From: Cinnamomum chago
Lineage: Eukaryota; Streptophyta; Magnoliopsida; Laurales; Lauraceae
DNA: 64,000 nt
NCBI GenBank assembly: GCA_038049695.1
Contig: CP142456.1
Span: 70,153,422-70,217,421, forward strand
Direction: 5' to 3'
Under the pieces are notes generated by a model. It saw nothing but the letters and a program-made list of their open reading frames with translations. It was not told where the DNA came from and did no database searches. Every line of letters begins with the position of its first letter. Position 1 is the first letter of the stretch. The position numbers were made by a program, and so were the translations under genes. Shown piece by piece: positions 43,432-55,533 of the stretch.

Positions 43432-43560
43432 CATGTCCGAGGAACGGTGTTTCTCGAACATGGAGTACTGTGGGTTCATTTCTGAGGAACAATGTTTATC
43501 GGACATGGAGTATTGTGGGTACATGTTTGAGGAATAGTGTTTCTTGAACATGGAGTCCTG
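43432..43560. repeat. Three-copy 45-bp minisatellite
   Basis: Units 43432-43476, 43477-43521 and 43522-43560 (last one short) share GAGGAAYRRTGTTTMTYG and ACATGGAGTAYTGTGGGT. Because 45 is a multiple of three, a minus-strand frame reads three 15-residue copies. Confidence 0.88.
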
Positions 43561-44430
43561 TTACATTGGAAGTGAGTCCAAATGATGTCCTAATGCTCTG
43601 AAATTCTAGGGAATCCATCTTGGGATGATTTCTAGACTTTGAGGAAGATTTCATCATTGTTTGAGCTCTGAAAATGGTCTTTGGACTTCATGTTTGCGCA
43701 CCTCTTTTACCTTAAATTTTTTATATCAAATAGTCTCCAATGAACTTGAAATTGTGGGAAACCTTCTTGGGACTTATGATAGATCATTAGGAAAGATCTC
43801 ATCTTGTTCTAACCTCTAGAAATGGGTCAACGTGAGTCCCATTGGTTCATGTTTGAAAGCCATTTAGACATGAAGGGTCAATATGTGAGAAATGGATCCA
43901 AATGACCCCAATTGCCCTCTAGCCTTAGGAAAACTCCTTTAAAGTCCATCCTTAGTCTTTGGAGTTGGTTTTATCTTGATCAAGTTTGTGAAAGTTGCTG
44001 AGAGCATACTTCAACCTTCCATGTCTGCACAAGTTTGACTTGAGTTGACTTCACTTGTTCTTTGCTTGGATCTCAACCCATATGGCCATAAAAAAAAAAT
44101 TTAACTTATATTTGACCTTATGAATCAATTTTTGTTCCCTGGAAGTTGGTGGAATGTGGAATTCCAATTCATGTGTGCGAGCTAGGGTTTGGAGACCCTT
44201 TGGATTGCTTTGAAACTTTGGAGAACACCTTGAATATGCATTCTCTGACGTTGGAGTGGGATTAATCTTGATTTGACCCCTTTGAGCTATTATTAAGATC
44301 CATGTCTGAGAACTCTAAAGTCCATGTCTGAATTCTGAGACAAGGAGTTGATTTTCAGTGTTGAGCTTCTCCTTGGACTTCCAGTGACTTTTGAAGCTTC
44401 TATCAATCTTCATTCAGCTGAGTAATGCAT
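43561..44430. repeat. Strongly diverged direct repeats, ~150-200 bp
   Basis: The themes 'GAAATTCTAGGGAATCC...CTTGGGATGATTTCTAG...GATTTCATC' and 'GAAATTGTGGGAAACC...CTTGGGACTTATGATAG...GATCTCATC', then a third weaker copy, recur. TCCATGTCTGA occurs twice near 44305-44330. Possibly an LTR retroelement 3' region. Confidence 0.5.
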
Positions 44431-44629
44431 TATTGACTCCTTGTCTATGGTGCAGACCTTCACACTTGCTCTTGTCTGATTATATCTGTTGGGGCGCATG
44501 CATGATTTTTTACATGCCAACATATGCTAAGCACAAGCAAGTAATGGAGGACATTTGTCAAGAAAATAATTGAGGACATTTACAACACAAAATTTGTTTT
44601 GCATATTATAATTGTTGAAGACGTCAAAT

Positions 44630-44975
44630 ATGGGGTAAAGTGGGATTGTTGAAATGGATAATTCCTTATGGAGTGCTTTGTTATCGGCGCATGTTGCAAG
44701 GTTGAAGGAGAAATTTCACAGTATAGCAATTAGACCAGCTACGACCTATCGAGTAAAGTGTTGACTGACTGGAAGCAACATATGCACAAAAAGGATGTAG
44801 CATAGTTGAAAATGTTTAGGGGGATATGTGGTAAAAATAGTAACGATAAAATTAGAAATGAGATCTTTCAAGAACATTTAGATGTATCATCAATAGGTGA
44901 TAAAATTAAATAGACTCATTTGAGATGGTTTTGGCATGTCCAAAATCCTCTCAAAAGGGGAAAAAATAAAAGTTG
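44630..44975 (+). pseudogene. RTE-type LINE remnant (reverse transcriptase C-terminal side)
   Basis: Frames contain KFHSIAIRPATTYRVKC, then a degraded K..C...M...RSF block and finally LRWFxHVQ-like sequence, with stops and shifts. This order is that of the end of RTE-type ORF2 in plants ('KFYRTAIRPAMLYGTECW ... LRWFGHVQ'). Confidence 0.7.
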
Positions 44976-45059
44976 TCTACTTTTAGATATTTTTTAAATA
45001 GAGATATTTTAATTAGACCGTTTTACAAATAGAACATTTGATATGTCTTGTTCAATTAG

Positions 45060-45255
45060 AAATAGTAAACTTGTCATGTAGTAAAAGTTATATCCACAAT
45101 ATTCTCATATAATAAAAGTGGCAAATGCCAACTGTCATATAATAATAGTAATATGGACAAATTTTTCATATAACAGAAGTAGAGCAAGCAGATTTGTCAT
45201 ATAGTAAAAGTAACGTAGGCAAACTTGTCATAAAGTAAATGGGGCAAACTTCTAA
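45060..45255. repeat. Minisatellite, about six ~33-38-bp units
   Basis: TTGTCATATAGTAAAAGTAA-type units recur near 45069, 45101, 45134, 45166, 45204 and 45235, separated by variable GGCAAAC or GGACAAA spacers. Confidence 0.75.
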
Positions 45256-45535
45256 AAAACACTTGTCAAAATGGCTTTAGGTCCTTGCTCTCTCTTTTTT
45301 CTCCATTTTTATGAGTTCGCAATTATTAGATGGTGAGATAGATGTCCAAGGGTCGAGATACGACCTCTTTTTATAGAATTGGATTGGGTCCAGGGCGGCC
45401 ACGAAGATGAAATCAAATATGATTAAGATTCCTCGTGATTGCTGCTAATTGCAAGAATACCACCAATATCATTGGCGACAAAGCCTGATTTTTAGGGTCT
45501 CCTCCAGCACATTCAATGGTAAGCATGGTTTTGAT

Positions 45536-45744
45536 GAGTCTGGATCCCCTGTTTCGTTGAAACAGAGAGATACCGTTCCATCCAATCATGATTTGACAAT
45601 TGTATTAAATCTCATGCCAACTAATGCACCCTTTTAATCGCTTCTTCGAAAGAAAAAAGAAAAGGTAAGATTTTATATAGTTGGCAAATCATGATTGGAT
45701 GAAACAATATTTCCCCATTTCAACGAAACAAGGGATCCGGACTC
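45536..45744. mobile_element. 209-bp MITE with ~60-bp inverted repeats
   Basis: The left arm GAGTCTGGATCCCCTGTTTC ... CCAATCATGATTTGACAA pairs with the complement of the right arm, GAGTCCGGATCCCTTGTTTC ... CCAATCATGATTTGCCAA. The arms make up over half of the element. The target duplication is not clear, and there is no coding capacity. Confidence 0.78.
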
Positions 45745-46009
45745 TATGTTGGTAGGTCTAGTTACTTGAAACAAGCTTTTCATCTAGACCAATGATGTGG
45801 CTCACAAAAATATTGCCGATACAATCGATGATAAGGACTCTTTATGGCTTTGAATCTTTGGATTGCGCAAGTGTATGCCTAGATTATGGATCAAAGCACT
45901 ATTGTAATGCTCATCAAGTTAGTGATAAAGCAGTTTTATGTCGTATAAAATGCGAGCTAACAGAATCCAAGAATGATTGTGCTTATTAAAATGTTGGCAA
46001 CCTGAATTC

Positions 46010-46290
46010 TACATTGAGGTCTACATGACTTTTGTTTCTCCATTCGATCTATCGTGAGCCAAATCCTTAGATAACTTGCATGTCTTCAAATCTATTTTTA
46101 CTACCTCTATCCACGTTCAATTCAGCCTTCCCCTTACCCTTAGTAGGTCATCAACCTGTATAGCCAAACTTTTTGTTATCGACGCCATTGCAAGCTTGAG
46201 TTGGACACACCCAAATCACCTCAAACGGATATCCATAATTATATCAGAAATTGATGCTACACCTAAATACTCCTGAAAGCACTCATTTTT
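46010..46290 (-). pseudogene. RTE-type LINE remnant (ORF2 C-terminus)
   Basis: The minus strand reads IIMDIRLR, a stop, FGCVQ, then IQVDDLLRVRGRLN, a stop, TWIEVVKIDLK and LSKDLAHDRS. This follows the family pattern 'LRWFGHVQ ... GRGRPKKTWxEVVKxDL ... DLAxDRxxWR'. It is a different, adjacent part of ORF2 from the plus-strand fragment at 44630-44975. Confidence 0.75.
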
Positions 46291-47187
46291 AATTTTATCT
46301 TTCCTAATTTTTACCATATATACACATCAACATTCTCATCTATACGATAATCATTTTGTGCATATGTTGCTTCTTGATTGACCAAGATTTTGCTCCAAGC
46401 AGGCCCGAACATATCTAGACACTCATTTTAGCCATCTGTCACACACAGAAGGTTCAATGCAACCATTGCCCAAAGGTGTTCTACAAAGTTTTAGAGCAAA
46501 CTAAGACCATTTGGATACAAATTCAAGGAAAAAGCAATCAAAGGTGATCCATGTCTCATTGATCGAACATCAGACCTGAAGTCAACACCTAGTCAACTTT
46601 CAGAAGTCAAATGCTAGTGAAACCTTCCTCGAAGTAAAAGAACATATTTTATAAGCATTTCGCGGAGTTTCAAGACAATTGAAGATTACTTGGATAAAAA
46701 ACCAAGCAATGGACAAACAAGATAGATGGACAGAATGTCCAGGTCTGACCAAACAATACGGTCGGACATGGGATCTAGTCAGTTCTTATCCATATCCGAC
46801 CAAGCGTGTTGTTAGACATTGAACCCAGTCAGTTTCTTGGAGAACTTTCAAATTTCTCAAAATTACTCCAAAAGCCTATACATACCCCCTTAGACGTGCA
46901 TTTGAATATATATTGAACACCAGAACCAAGAGAATTCTCAAGAAGTCTAGCCTCTCGCACTCCAAAACCCAAAACATCTAGTAACCATGTTTAACTACCT
47001 CTTCAAGAGGTGAGACTCTACCCAAAACTCTAGAGAAACACTCTAAAACCTTGAAACTTTATTTTTAGTCTCTAAAGTGTCCTTCTAGAGAAAGAAATAA
47101 AGAATTCATGGTTTTACCAACCATTTCACACCCAAACCATGATTCTCAGGATCTTCTTTGATTTTCTCTCTTAAAGGAGTATGGATG
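46291..47187. other. Unrecognised, LTR-like sequence
   Basis: It contains GGTCTGACCAAAC, GGTCGGACATGG and ATCCGACCAAGCG between 46741 and 46811, a recurring half-palindrome like those in LTRs elsewhere in the window. No gene. Confidence 0.35.
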
Positions 47188-47860
47188 TGTCGGTATCCTT
47201 GTGTATTAAAGCACTTGGCTTTTACTCTTCTTTATTTATGAGTTTCCCACATCGGTTGTGGATAACTTTCTAGTATCATTTATTAGTGTTTTCACACATC
47301 ACTATGATGATAGTCTCAGTAGAAGGCTAAGGTAGTGGTGACCAGGCGCGCGTCCAGCTGGGCCTGGGCCGTGCGTGGCGGGCGGACCGGGTCGGCATGC
47401 GCATGCATTATTTTTAGGTCTCAGTTGGGTTGGGTTTGAGCCAACCTGGATCTTACTTGATTATGCGTATCCCATTAACCCAATAGCTTGTGTAACATCT
47501 TCGCTTCAATGCGGAGAACGTTGGGTTTTCCATTCCTCACCTCCTATCCAACGAGTTTTTCTTCTTCCACCTTCGAATCTATTGAGAATAGTTGCTGCAA
47601 GACCTGTAATTCTAGGATTAGAGATTCTGACCCACTCAAGTGCATGAGTGGTGGAGATCATCCGATAAGAAGTCGTCCTATCCTGGGGCAGACGTCCATA
47701 GATCCATCTACACCTATGTGGGGGCAAAATCTGCCTCAAGAAAGCGTCTCCTAAAGACACGATTCGTTTGCCAATTGTTCGGTCATTTCTTACCTTTACT
47801 TTTTTTTTATTTTCTAATTTTAATTTATTTACAATTTATGCAAAACCATTTTTTCCAACA
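47188..47860 (+). repeat. Left LTR of the copia element
   Basis: Starts TGTCGGTATCCTTGTG and ends TTTTCCAACA, complementary to the TGTTGGA start of the right LTR. Confidence 0.85.
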
Positions 47861-47958
47861 GTTTAGGCAGATTTCTGCGGTAAAATTATTTATAAATTAA
47901 AATAACTACTCGATAATATTACCCTAAAGTCTTTAATATTGAAAGTTAGGACTTCAAA

Positions 47959-48772
47959 ATGTTGAAGATGAAAATGGAGTATCTCCTCAAAGTTATGAAA
48001 ACTCTATATGTGCTATTAATTGATTGCCCTGAACCTTATGGAGATGGGCCCGCCGAAACATATGAAAGTGAAAAATGGAAATCTGATGATTTTGATTGTA
48101 AAAATGAAATTTTAAATCATTTGGATAATTCCATGTATGGTGTATTTTCAAAATTTAAAACCTCCAAGGAATTATGGGATTCTATTATTAAATATGTTAC
48201 TAAGGATGCAGGTACCAAAAAGTATGCTATTGAATAATTTCTAGATTTTTAAATGGGAGAAGGAAAATCAGTGATAACACAAGTTAGAGATTTTTCAAAA
48301 AATAATTCATGAAGTTCAAAATGAAGGAATGAATTTACCCGAAGAATTTGTAACTGCAAGTACCATTCATAAACTCTCACCATCATGGAAGGACTTTGGG
48401 ACCACCTTGAAACACAAGAAAAAAGAGATGGAATTGGAAGATCTCATAGTCAGGCTCAGAATCCAAGAACAACATTGAGACCGTGATTCTATGAGTAAGG
48501 ATTCTGAGCACGTGGGTAAGGCCAATCTTATTGAGGCAAAAAATGATTAGGGAAAACCCAAGCCCAGCAATTCCCATGGCAAGAAATTTCAAAAGAGAAA
48601 TCAAAACCAAGCTCTTAAGCCCTGCAAGGATATTGCCAAAAGAAAAGATGTAGCATGTTTTGTCTGTGGGAAAAAGGGTCGCTATGCTTAATAATGCCGC
48701 CACACAAAGGGCATTAAAGGCAAAATTCAAGCCAACCTTGTAGAAGAAGATTTTGTGGCAGTACTGACATAG
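47959..48772 (+). pseudogene. Copia gag remnant
   Basis: The first frame (47959-48237) has DDFDCKNEILNHLDNSMY and FKTSKELWDSIIKYVT, the core of copia gag. Later frames give FVTASTIHKLSPSWKDF-like and HKKKEMELEDLIVRLR blocks. The zinc knuckle at about 48655-48700 reads CFVCGKKGRYA followed by stops and CRH, so its His is Arg and the frame is closed. Several stops and shifts. Confidence 0.8.
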
Positions 48773-49770
48773 GTGAATATGGTCATCAATTGTAGAGATT
48801 GGTGGGTTGACATATGCGCGACTTGGCATATCTATAGTGGCAGAAGTACGTTCGTCTCATACGAGCAAGTCGAAGATGTACAAGAACTCTACATGGGGAA
48901 CTCCTCTACGGCCAAAGTAATTGGTCTGGGGAAAGGAGTTCTACACCTCTCATCCAGCAAGTCTTTGACTTTGACCGAAGTACTTCATGAACCCGAAGTG
49001 CGCAAGAACTTGGTGTCTGCTTTGACGTTGAGTAAGAATGGTTTTAAATTAGTTTTTGAAGAAAATAAGTTTCTAATTACTAAAAATGGAGTGTTTGAAG
49101 GAAAATGTTATATCTCAAAAGGCCTTTTCAAGATGAATGTTAATTCAGTCGGTAATAAAAATTGCCTCTTCTTCTACTTATATTATTGTGTCTCCTGAAT
49201 TATGGCATGCGAGATTAGGACATGTCAATTATTCATCTTTGAAAACCATGATGGATTAAAGACTGCCTTCAAAATTAATTTTAAACCAAGTTCTTGTGAA
49301 ATTTCTGTTCAGTCTAATTTTTTTAGAAAACATTTCAAAAGTGTTGAAAGATGTTCTAAATTACTGGGACTCATCCATAGAGATATTTGTGAATTAAATA
49401 ATATTATCACTTGAGGTGGAAAGAAGTATTTTGTTACTTTCATTGATGATTGTTCGAGACTTTCTTATGTTTATTTATTGAAAAACAAATCTGTGTCTCT
49501 TGAAAAATTCAGCCTTTTTTTAATTGATGTTGAAAACCAATTAGGAAAAAACATTAAGATTTTTAGACTTGATAGAGGAGGTGCATACCTATCCAATGAC
49601 TTTATAAAGACCTGTAAGACCCTAGGTGTAGTTCATAAAGTGACAGCCCCTACTCCCCATAACAAAATGGTATGGCTGAAAGGAAAAATAGAACTTTAGT
49701 TGAAATGGTGAATTCTATGCTGAGTAGTTCTGGCCTATGCAAGAACTTGTGGGGTGGGGGGGCTCTTCTT
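48773..49770 (+). pseudogene. Copia protease and integrase remnant, 5' part
   Basis: The frame at 48773-49198 contains WWVDICATWHIYS, the protease active-site block with the expected D-T/S-G-A changed to D-I-C-A, and VLHEPEVRKNLVSAL. The GAG-pre-integrase block ELWHARLGHVNYSSL follows. Integrase pieces are GLIHRDICE (the usual HSD now HRD), FVTFIDDCSRLSYVYLLK, RLDRGGAYLSNDF and GMAERKNRTL. Frameshifts lie between them, and the sequence breaks off in the solo LTR at 49772; it resumes at 52404. Confidence 0.85.
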
Positions 49771-49771
49771 A

Positions 49772-52403
49772 TGATCACACCCCGGTCCCGAATTCACTTG
49801 GCCAAAGGTAAATCTCAAGGTGTGACATGCATACTCCCGTGCTTGTCACACCTGTTTCGAGTCAAGTGCGAGTCACGAAGGAGAAAATCACAAGTTCCAT
49901 TCGTGAGACATGCTCACAGACACTTGTCTTTGTACATTTATCAGTGGAAGCATTAATTCAAGACATTTAAAGGTATCATATCATAAGTTGTCCAGCCATT
50001 CAAGTTCATTAAACAAAAGATGATTTCATTTACTAGTAAGAAGTAGAGATTTAAAACATACTCCACCTCAATAATACAAAAGTATTTATATATATCACTA
50101 CCAAAAGTAAGTTTAGTTTGTTCAATTTCACAAAAGTATTCTAATAACAAAAAGGAAATATTACGCTCTCGGAAGTACGAGCTAGACAGCTCCTTCAGCA
50201 GTCCATTCTTCTATCCCTGGAGGTACCTCAACGGCCTCCTCCTCTCCCTCCGCGGTCTCCTCAAGACGGGGATTAGGAACTGCGTCTGTAACACCAAGAA
50301 TAACTAATGAATACAACGATTCAGCTGAATATAAGCTATAATCCATTTACACATGCTGTATCAATTTCAGAATTTATGACGGAAGGTTAAAAGAGGTCAT
50401 ATGAAGTAAAACTAGGCAGTTGTGCATTCAGAGTTAAATCATGCTTAAAGAATCAATAATGATTGAAACTTATACACACTAGTTGGCAACCACATTAGCT
50501 AAATCCCCTCAAAGAGGGCACACATTTTGGGATATCACCAATGACCCGGCCAAAGGTTCAACTGGCTATCCGGGTTTTGGAGTTCCGGTGCTCCAGGTTG
50601 TCTACTACAGTGACGTACACAAACTAAACCAAGAGTCAACCCTGTCGGGTATCGTCCGGTCGAAGCTAAGTAATACCGCTTATTCAAATCAAGAAACAAA
50701 CTGAACTTGAGTAGACCACACTAGTCCTTCCATACGATACAATTCAATTCGTTCATGTTCATTCACAATTCTACTCAAGTTTCTCAACATAACAATACGG
50801 ATAACAATAGAATGACAATTAGATTAAGAGTGGGAAATGAAACACAGTCTATGTATGAACACTAGATAAGTGTATAAAGGCATGAAATATAAAACAAGAT
50901 GTTTATGCATTAAGGTTTAGGAATCAAGAATCGTTACTAGCCAACTATTCTAAATATCCGTCTTTCACTACTATCCAGCTCATTATAAAAATTATAGGAA
51001 TCAATGTATCGTTATTCGCTAATTGGTGTCACATTGTATATTAATTATGCATTGAATTGCTATAATTTAATAATCATGGCAGAGAAATAACGAACTAAAC
51101 AAGTGAAAATCCTCGCATCAAGAAGGTTTTCACACATTAATAGGTTTTCCAATGGTCAATATAATTGAAAGGAACAAAAAAAGAAAAAGGTAAGCCCTAC
51201 AAGGTCTCTCTAAACCTATTTCTCTACGAATCTAGGTTTTTTTGGTCACCATTCAGTCAACTTTAATCTGAGACTCTCTCTCTTCTAAACTCTTAATTCC
51301 AACACTTGTCTTTTTCATAGGCCTGATCAAGAGAGCTTATTTATTACAATTCTCACAACATGCATCCATATAATTTCTCTTTTTCATAAACCTGATCAAG
51401 AGAGCTTATTTGTTGCAATCCTCACAACATGCATCCATATAATGGCATTCTAATTAAACATTTAAAGAACAAAAGTAACTAACTTGAATCCAATTTCATT
51501 ACCATTAATAACAAGAGGCTAATACCCATATGTATACTGATATTCAAATCAAGAATCAATAAAAAACCACATGCATTGAGAACATTGCTTATGCTTGCCT
51601 TTACCAAGCTTTCCCACACTAATCTCCCTCTTGAGCCAAAAAAGGGAAAAAGCCCCAAAATTTACAACCCTATTAAGAAGATCGTAGCAAAAGAACTATT
51701 AAAATGCATGCATGTGATGTAGAAGGATTCTTGGACTCAAATGGGAACCAATATTGGAATTTTAGTCCTTGAGCTCTTACCTTTGGAAGTAAAAGAAATG
51801 TTGTAGGAAGAAGCTCTTGTCAAGAAAGTAAGATGGGTGAGTATAGAGAGGATGACGGGGAAGCACAATCTGTTGTTTACACTCCCATGCAAGCTCTCAT
51901 TTACAGAGATTCAAGAGGAAAACTGGAAGGTGAGAAGAAGAAGAACACTAAGTCTCTTGAGGCTTGAAGCTTGCTGTAACCATATGAATGAAGGAGAAGT
52001 GGGTTTTGTTTTAAGTGAAGTTCTCCTACCTTTATAAGAAAGCCCACTACTTCTCTATGTATCATTTTTAGTCAAATGGAAGCCTAATAGTTCAATTTGA
52101 GGTCTAATGAGAAAGTGTTCAAGATGAAAAATGACGTGTTCGAAGAGATACATGTGTTGATGTCAAGATGATGTACACACGATGCAAAATGAGAAAATCT
52201 GAATTTACGAGAAAGTCCCCGGCTTTGCTTAAATGGGTTGAATTGGTTCCAAACTACACACCCCAAAACTCAAGATCTAACCCTCATCCTATAATAAGAC
52301 TAGTTATTCATCAAATAACTTAAGTAACATCTATACATAATTAATTTATATAATGCATAATTAATTAAGCTTAAACAGGATTAAATCGGGTCGGGGTGTA
52401 ACA
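49772..52403 (-). mobile_element. 2632-bp solo LTR nested in the copia integrase
   Basis: Ends are TGATCACACCCCGG and GGTCGGGGTGTAACA; CTTA flanks both sides (49768-49771, 52404-52407). The copia coding sense continues across it (GGALL before, TACHILN after). A TATA box on the minus strand (52031-52036) suggests the LTR is reversed. It shares an ordered set of blocks with 55534-57888, for example GGCCAAAGGTTCAACTGGCT here against GCCAAAGGCTAACTGACTAC there. No internal region, so solo. Confidence 0.8.
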
Positions 52404-54414
52404 CTTACAGCCTGCCACATATTGAATATGAGATCCTTTAAAAAGACCAATGAATCCCCATATGAGTTATGGAAACGTAGAACTCCTAATTTAGAATACC
52501 TAAAAGTGTGAGAGGTGCTTGGCCCATGTAGTTGTACTTGACCCTAAAAGGACCAGACTTGGACCTAAAACCAAAGAGAGTGTTTATATAGGAAATTCCA
52601 AACATAGTAAAGCCTATAGATTTCGTGTTATCTCTGGACAAGACAAAGATTCTATCATTAAGTCCAGAGATACAGTTTTCTTTGAAAATCATTTTCCATT
52701 TAAACAAATTTTATCGGGTTCTAGTAGTAGACCAGCCCATGATGTTGAGTGTGGATCTGAAGACTCGACAGATATGGAACCCCGTAGGAGTAAGAGACCT
52801 AAAAAGGAATCTACCTTTGGACCTGATTTTATAACTTATATTTTGGAAAATGACCCCACATCTTACCAAGAGGCCATGCAGTCTCCTAATGTTGCATTTT
52901 GGGAAGAGGCCCTTAATAGCGAAATTGATTCTATTTTAGCCAACCATACTTGGGAACTAGTATGTCTTCCTCTGAGTACTAAACCTTTGATTAGCAAATG
53001 GATTTTCAAAAAGGAGTTAAGGACTGATGGGTCAATAGAAAAATTGAAAGCTAGACTGGTTAGAAAGGGATTCAAACAAAAGGAAAGATTAGATTATTTC
53101 GATACCTATGCACTAGTAATAAGGATTAGTGCCATCAGAGTCTTGATAGCTATATCATCTATCCACAATATGGTCATCCATCAAATGGATGTTCAAACTA
53201 CATTTTTAAATGGGAAACTAGAAGAAGAAATTTATATGAAACAATCCGAAGGATTTATTACACCGGGGAAAGAAAATAAAGTTTTTAAATTGATTAAATC
53301 CCTATATGGTCTTAAACAAGCCCTTCAGCAGTGGCATGAAAATTTTGACCAAGTTTTACTAAATGATGGTTTTAAAATAAATGAATCAGACAAGTGTGTC
53401 TATTTTATACATATTGATAGTTCATGCATTATCATTTGTGTTATATGTTGATGATATGCTTATTTTCGATACTGATTTAAAATCAATAGAGAACACTAAG
53501 AAATTCCTATGTTCTAAGTTTGACATGAAAGATATGCATGAAGCTTATGTGATTTTGGGCATAAAAATACATAAGCACTCGGAAGGAATTATTTATCTCA
53601 GTCTCACTATATTAAGAAAGTCCTTCAGAGATTTAACATGTTTGGAGGGAATGGAGTTTCCACTCCATTTGGTCCAAGTGTCAAATTAAATAAGAACAAA
53701 GGAGATAGTGTGTCTCAATTAGATTACTCTAGAGCAATTGGTTGTTTAATGTACATCATGAACTGTACTGAACCTGACATAGCTCATGCAGTAAGTAACT
53801 TGAGCAGGTACGTAAGTAATCCCAGCAGTGAACACTGAACGGCTGTTATCCTGGTATTCAAATACCTAATGAGAACCATTGACTATGGGTTAGACTATGA
53901 AAGATACCCCGCAGTACTAGAAGGGTATTGCGATGCTAACTGCATAACGGATTCTTAGGAATCCAAGTCCACAACCGGTTATGTGTTTATATTAGGAAAT
54001 GCAACCATCTCTTGGAAATCTAAGAAGCAAATGTGTAGATCTCGATCCAGGATGGATTCGGATAATATTATCCTGACATTAGCTGGAGAAGAAATAGAAT
54101 GGCTGAAGAAACTTTTGACCAAAATTTTTCTTGTGGAACAAGACGACACCAACCATATCTCTCCAAATGACTCAAAGTCAGCTATCGACAAGGTAAATAA
54201 TAAGACCTATAATGGCAGATCCAGACATATACGTCTGACGCATAACTTGTTAAGACAATTACTCAAGCAAGGAGTAATTGCTATTGACTTTGCGAGATCG
54301 ATGGATAATTTAGCCGATCCACTAGCAAGGGAGCAAGTAATCATAACATCTAGGGGGATGGGACTTAAGCCTAAAATGAACAAGTCACCAATGACGGACA
54401 CCCAACCCATTTGA
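52404..54414 (+). pseudogene. Copia integrase end, reverse transcriptase and RNase H remnant
   Basis: The longest frame (52519-53451) starts in the integrase C-terminus (GPKTKESVYIGNSKHSKAYR), then has the reverse transcriptase: FWEEALNSEIDSI, ISKWIFKKEL, KARLVRKGFKQ, IHQMDVQTTFLNG and LIKSLYGLKQA. A frameshift near 53420 separates it from LYVDDMLIF, which holds the catalytic YVDD. RNase H follows with VFKYLMRTIDYGLDY, GYCDANCITDS, STTGYVFILG and SRHIRLTHNLLRQLL, ending in NLADPLAREQ and GMGLKP. Stops are few, so this is the best kept part of the element. Confidence 0.88.
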
Positions 54415-54918
54415 TTGGAGATCCCGTGGGACGGGTTCAATGGGGAAAACGAAGTCATCTATATGTGACACGATAAGAACATTTCAAAAGTCTCTTTAGT
54501 TCATACCCATTCCTATGATGTGAAATGTTCATTTCTTGTATATTAGTCGGTGAAACTATATGTCTTTTATAAGCGGGGTTCTGTATAGGAGCATCCTTGA
54601 AAGAGAACACCTATATAAGCGTGGAAGTCATGCCGTTTCCTATGAGAGGTTAGGCTACTCTCTAGAGCACTCTTGAATACTGGGTAATGTGCACGGCTCT
54701 ATAGGAATCCCTGAATTTCTGAGATTGTGTGTAATAAGTATGATTTACTAATTGAGCTCTTGGTTCAAGATCTAATTAGTTCACTTTAGAGTTCTGATAT
54801 TTCAAACTTAGCACACTGTGAAGGTGTAAGACTTAGTTCACCTACATTTATGCATAGTTTCACTAGTTTGTCTTGCCGTAGCAGCTTTTTCATCTTCTGT
54901 GCTTTAATGTGTGGGGAT
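54415..54918. other. Copia 3' untranslated spacer with polypurine tract
   Basis: No gene. GTGTGGGGAT just before the right LTR start at 54919 is the likely polypurine primer. Confidence 0.5.
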
Positions 54919-55533
54919 TGTTGGATTCCTTGTGCACTAAAGCACTTGGCTTTTACTCTTCTTTATTTATGATAGTCCCACGTCGGTTTTGGATTATTAG
55001 TGTTTTCACAAGTCACTATGGTGTTAGTTCAGGTTAAGGTAATGGTGACCACACACGCGTGCACGCCGTCCGTCCACTCAGCCATGTTGCGTGACGGGCG
55101 GGACGGGCGGGCCCAACCCGCATGTGCGTGCATTATTTTTAGGTCTCAGTTTTGTTGGGTTTGGTTTAACCTAGATCTGACCCGATTCGGTGTAGCCCAT
55201 TAACCCCATAGTTGTTGTTTGCATAACATCTTTGTTGGGTTTTCCATTGATACCCGCTGCGCCAAGTTATTGTGCAAACATCCGGGTAAGGGTTCTCTCA
55301 TCCCCATCTCACACTCTCTCCTCTCCGCCAATCCAACGAGTTCTTATTTTCCTCCTTCGAGTCTTTTGAGAATAAGTACTGCAAGGCATGTAATTCTGGG
55401 ATTCAAGTTTCTCACCCATCCAAGTGCACGAGCGGTGGAGATCATCTGACAGGAAGTCGTCTTATTTTGAGGCAGACGTCCATAGATCCGTATGCACCTA
55501 TGTGGGGGCGAAATATCTTCTAGAAAAGCCAAG
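54919..55533 (+). repeat. Right LTR of the copia element, 3' end missing
   Basis: Starts TGTTGGATTCCTTGTGCACT and follows the left LTR until TGGGGGCGAAAT...TCTAGAAAAGCC. The last ~110 bases seen in the left LTR are absent, also beyond 57888. Confidence 0.82.

Larger units (their letters stand above)
47188..55533 (+). mobile_element. Ty1/copia LTR retrotransposon, degenerate, split by a nested solo LTR
   Basis: The left LTR (47188-47860) and the truncated right LTR (54919-55533) are collinear. Between them gag, protease, integrase and reverse transcriptase/RNase H follow in copia order. All are broken by stops and frameshifts. A 2.6-kb solo LTR interrupts integrase (49772-52403), and the right LTR is cut off where another solo LTR begins (55534). 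No intact protein can be made. Confidence 0.9.

Noticed and set aside
44630-46290. Twin-priming inversion of one LINE
   Set aside because: Twin priming gives fragments pointing away from each other at the joint; these point toward each other.
48383-48829. 148-codon minus-strand frame
   Set aside because: It is antisense to the degraded copia gag, whose sense strand carries clear family motifs.
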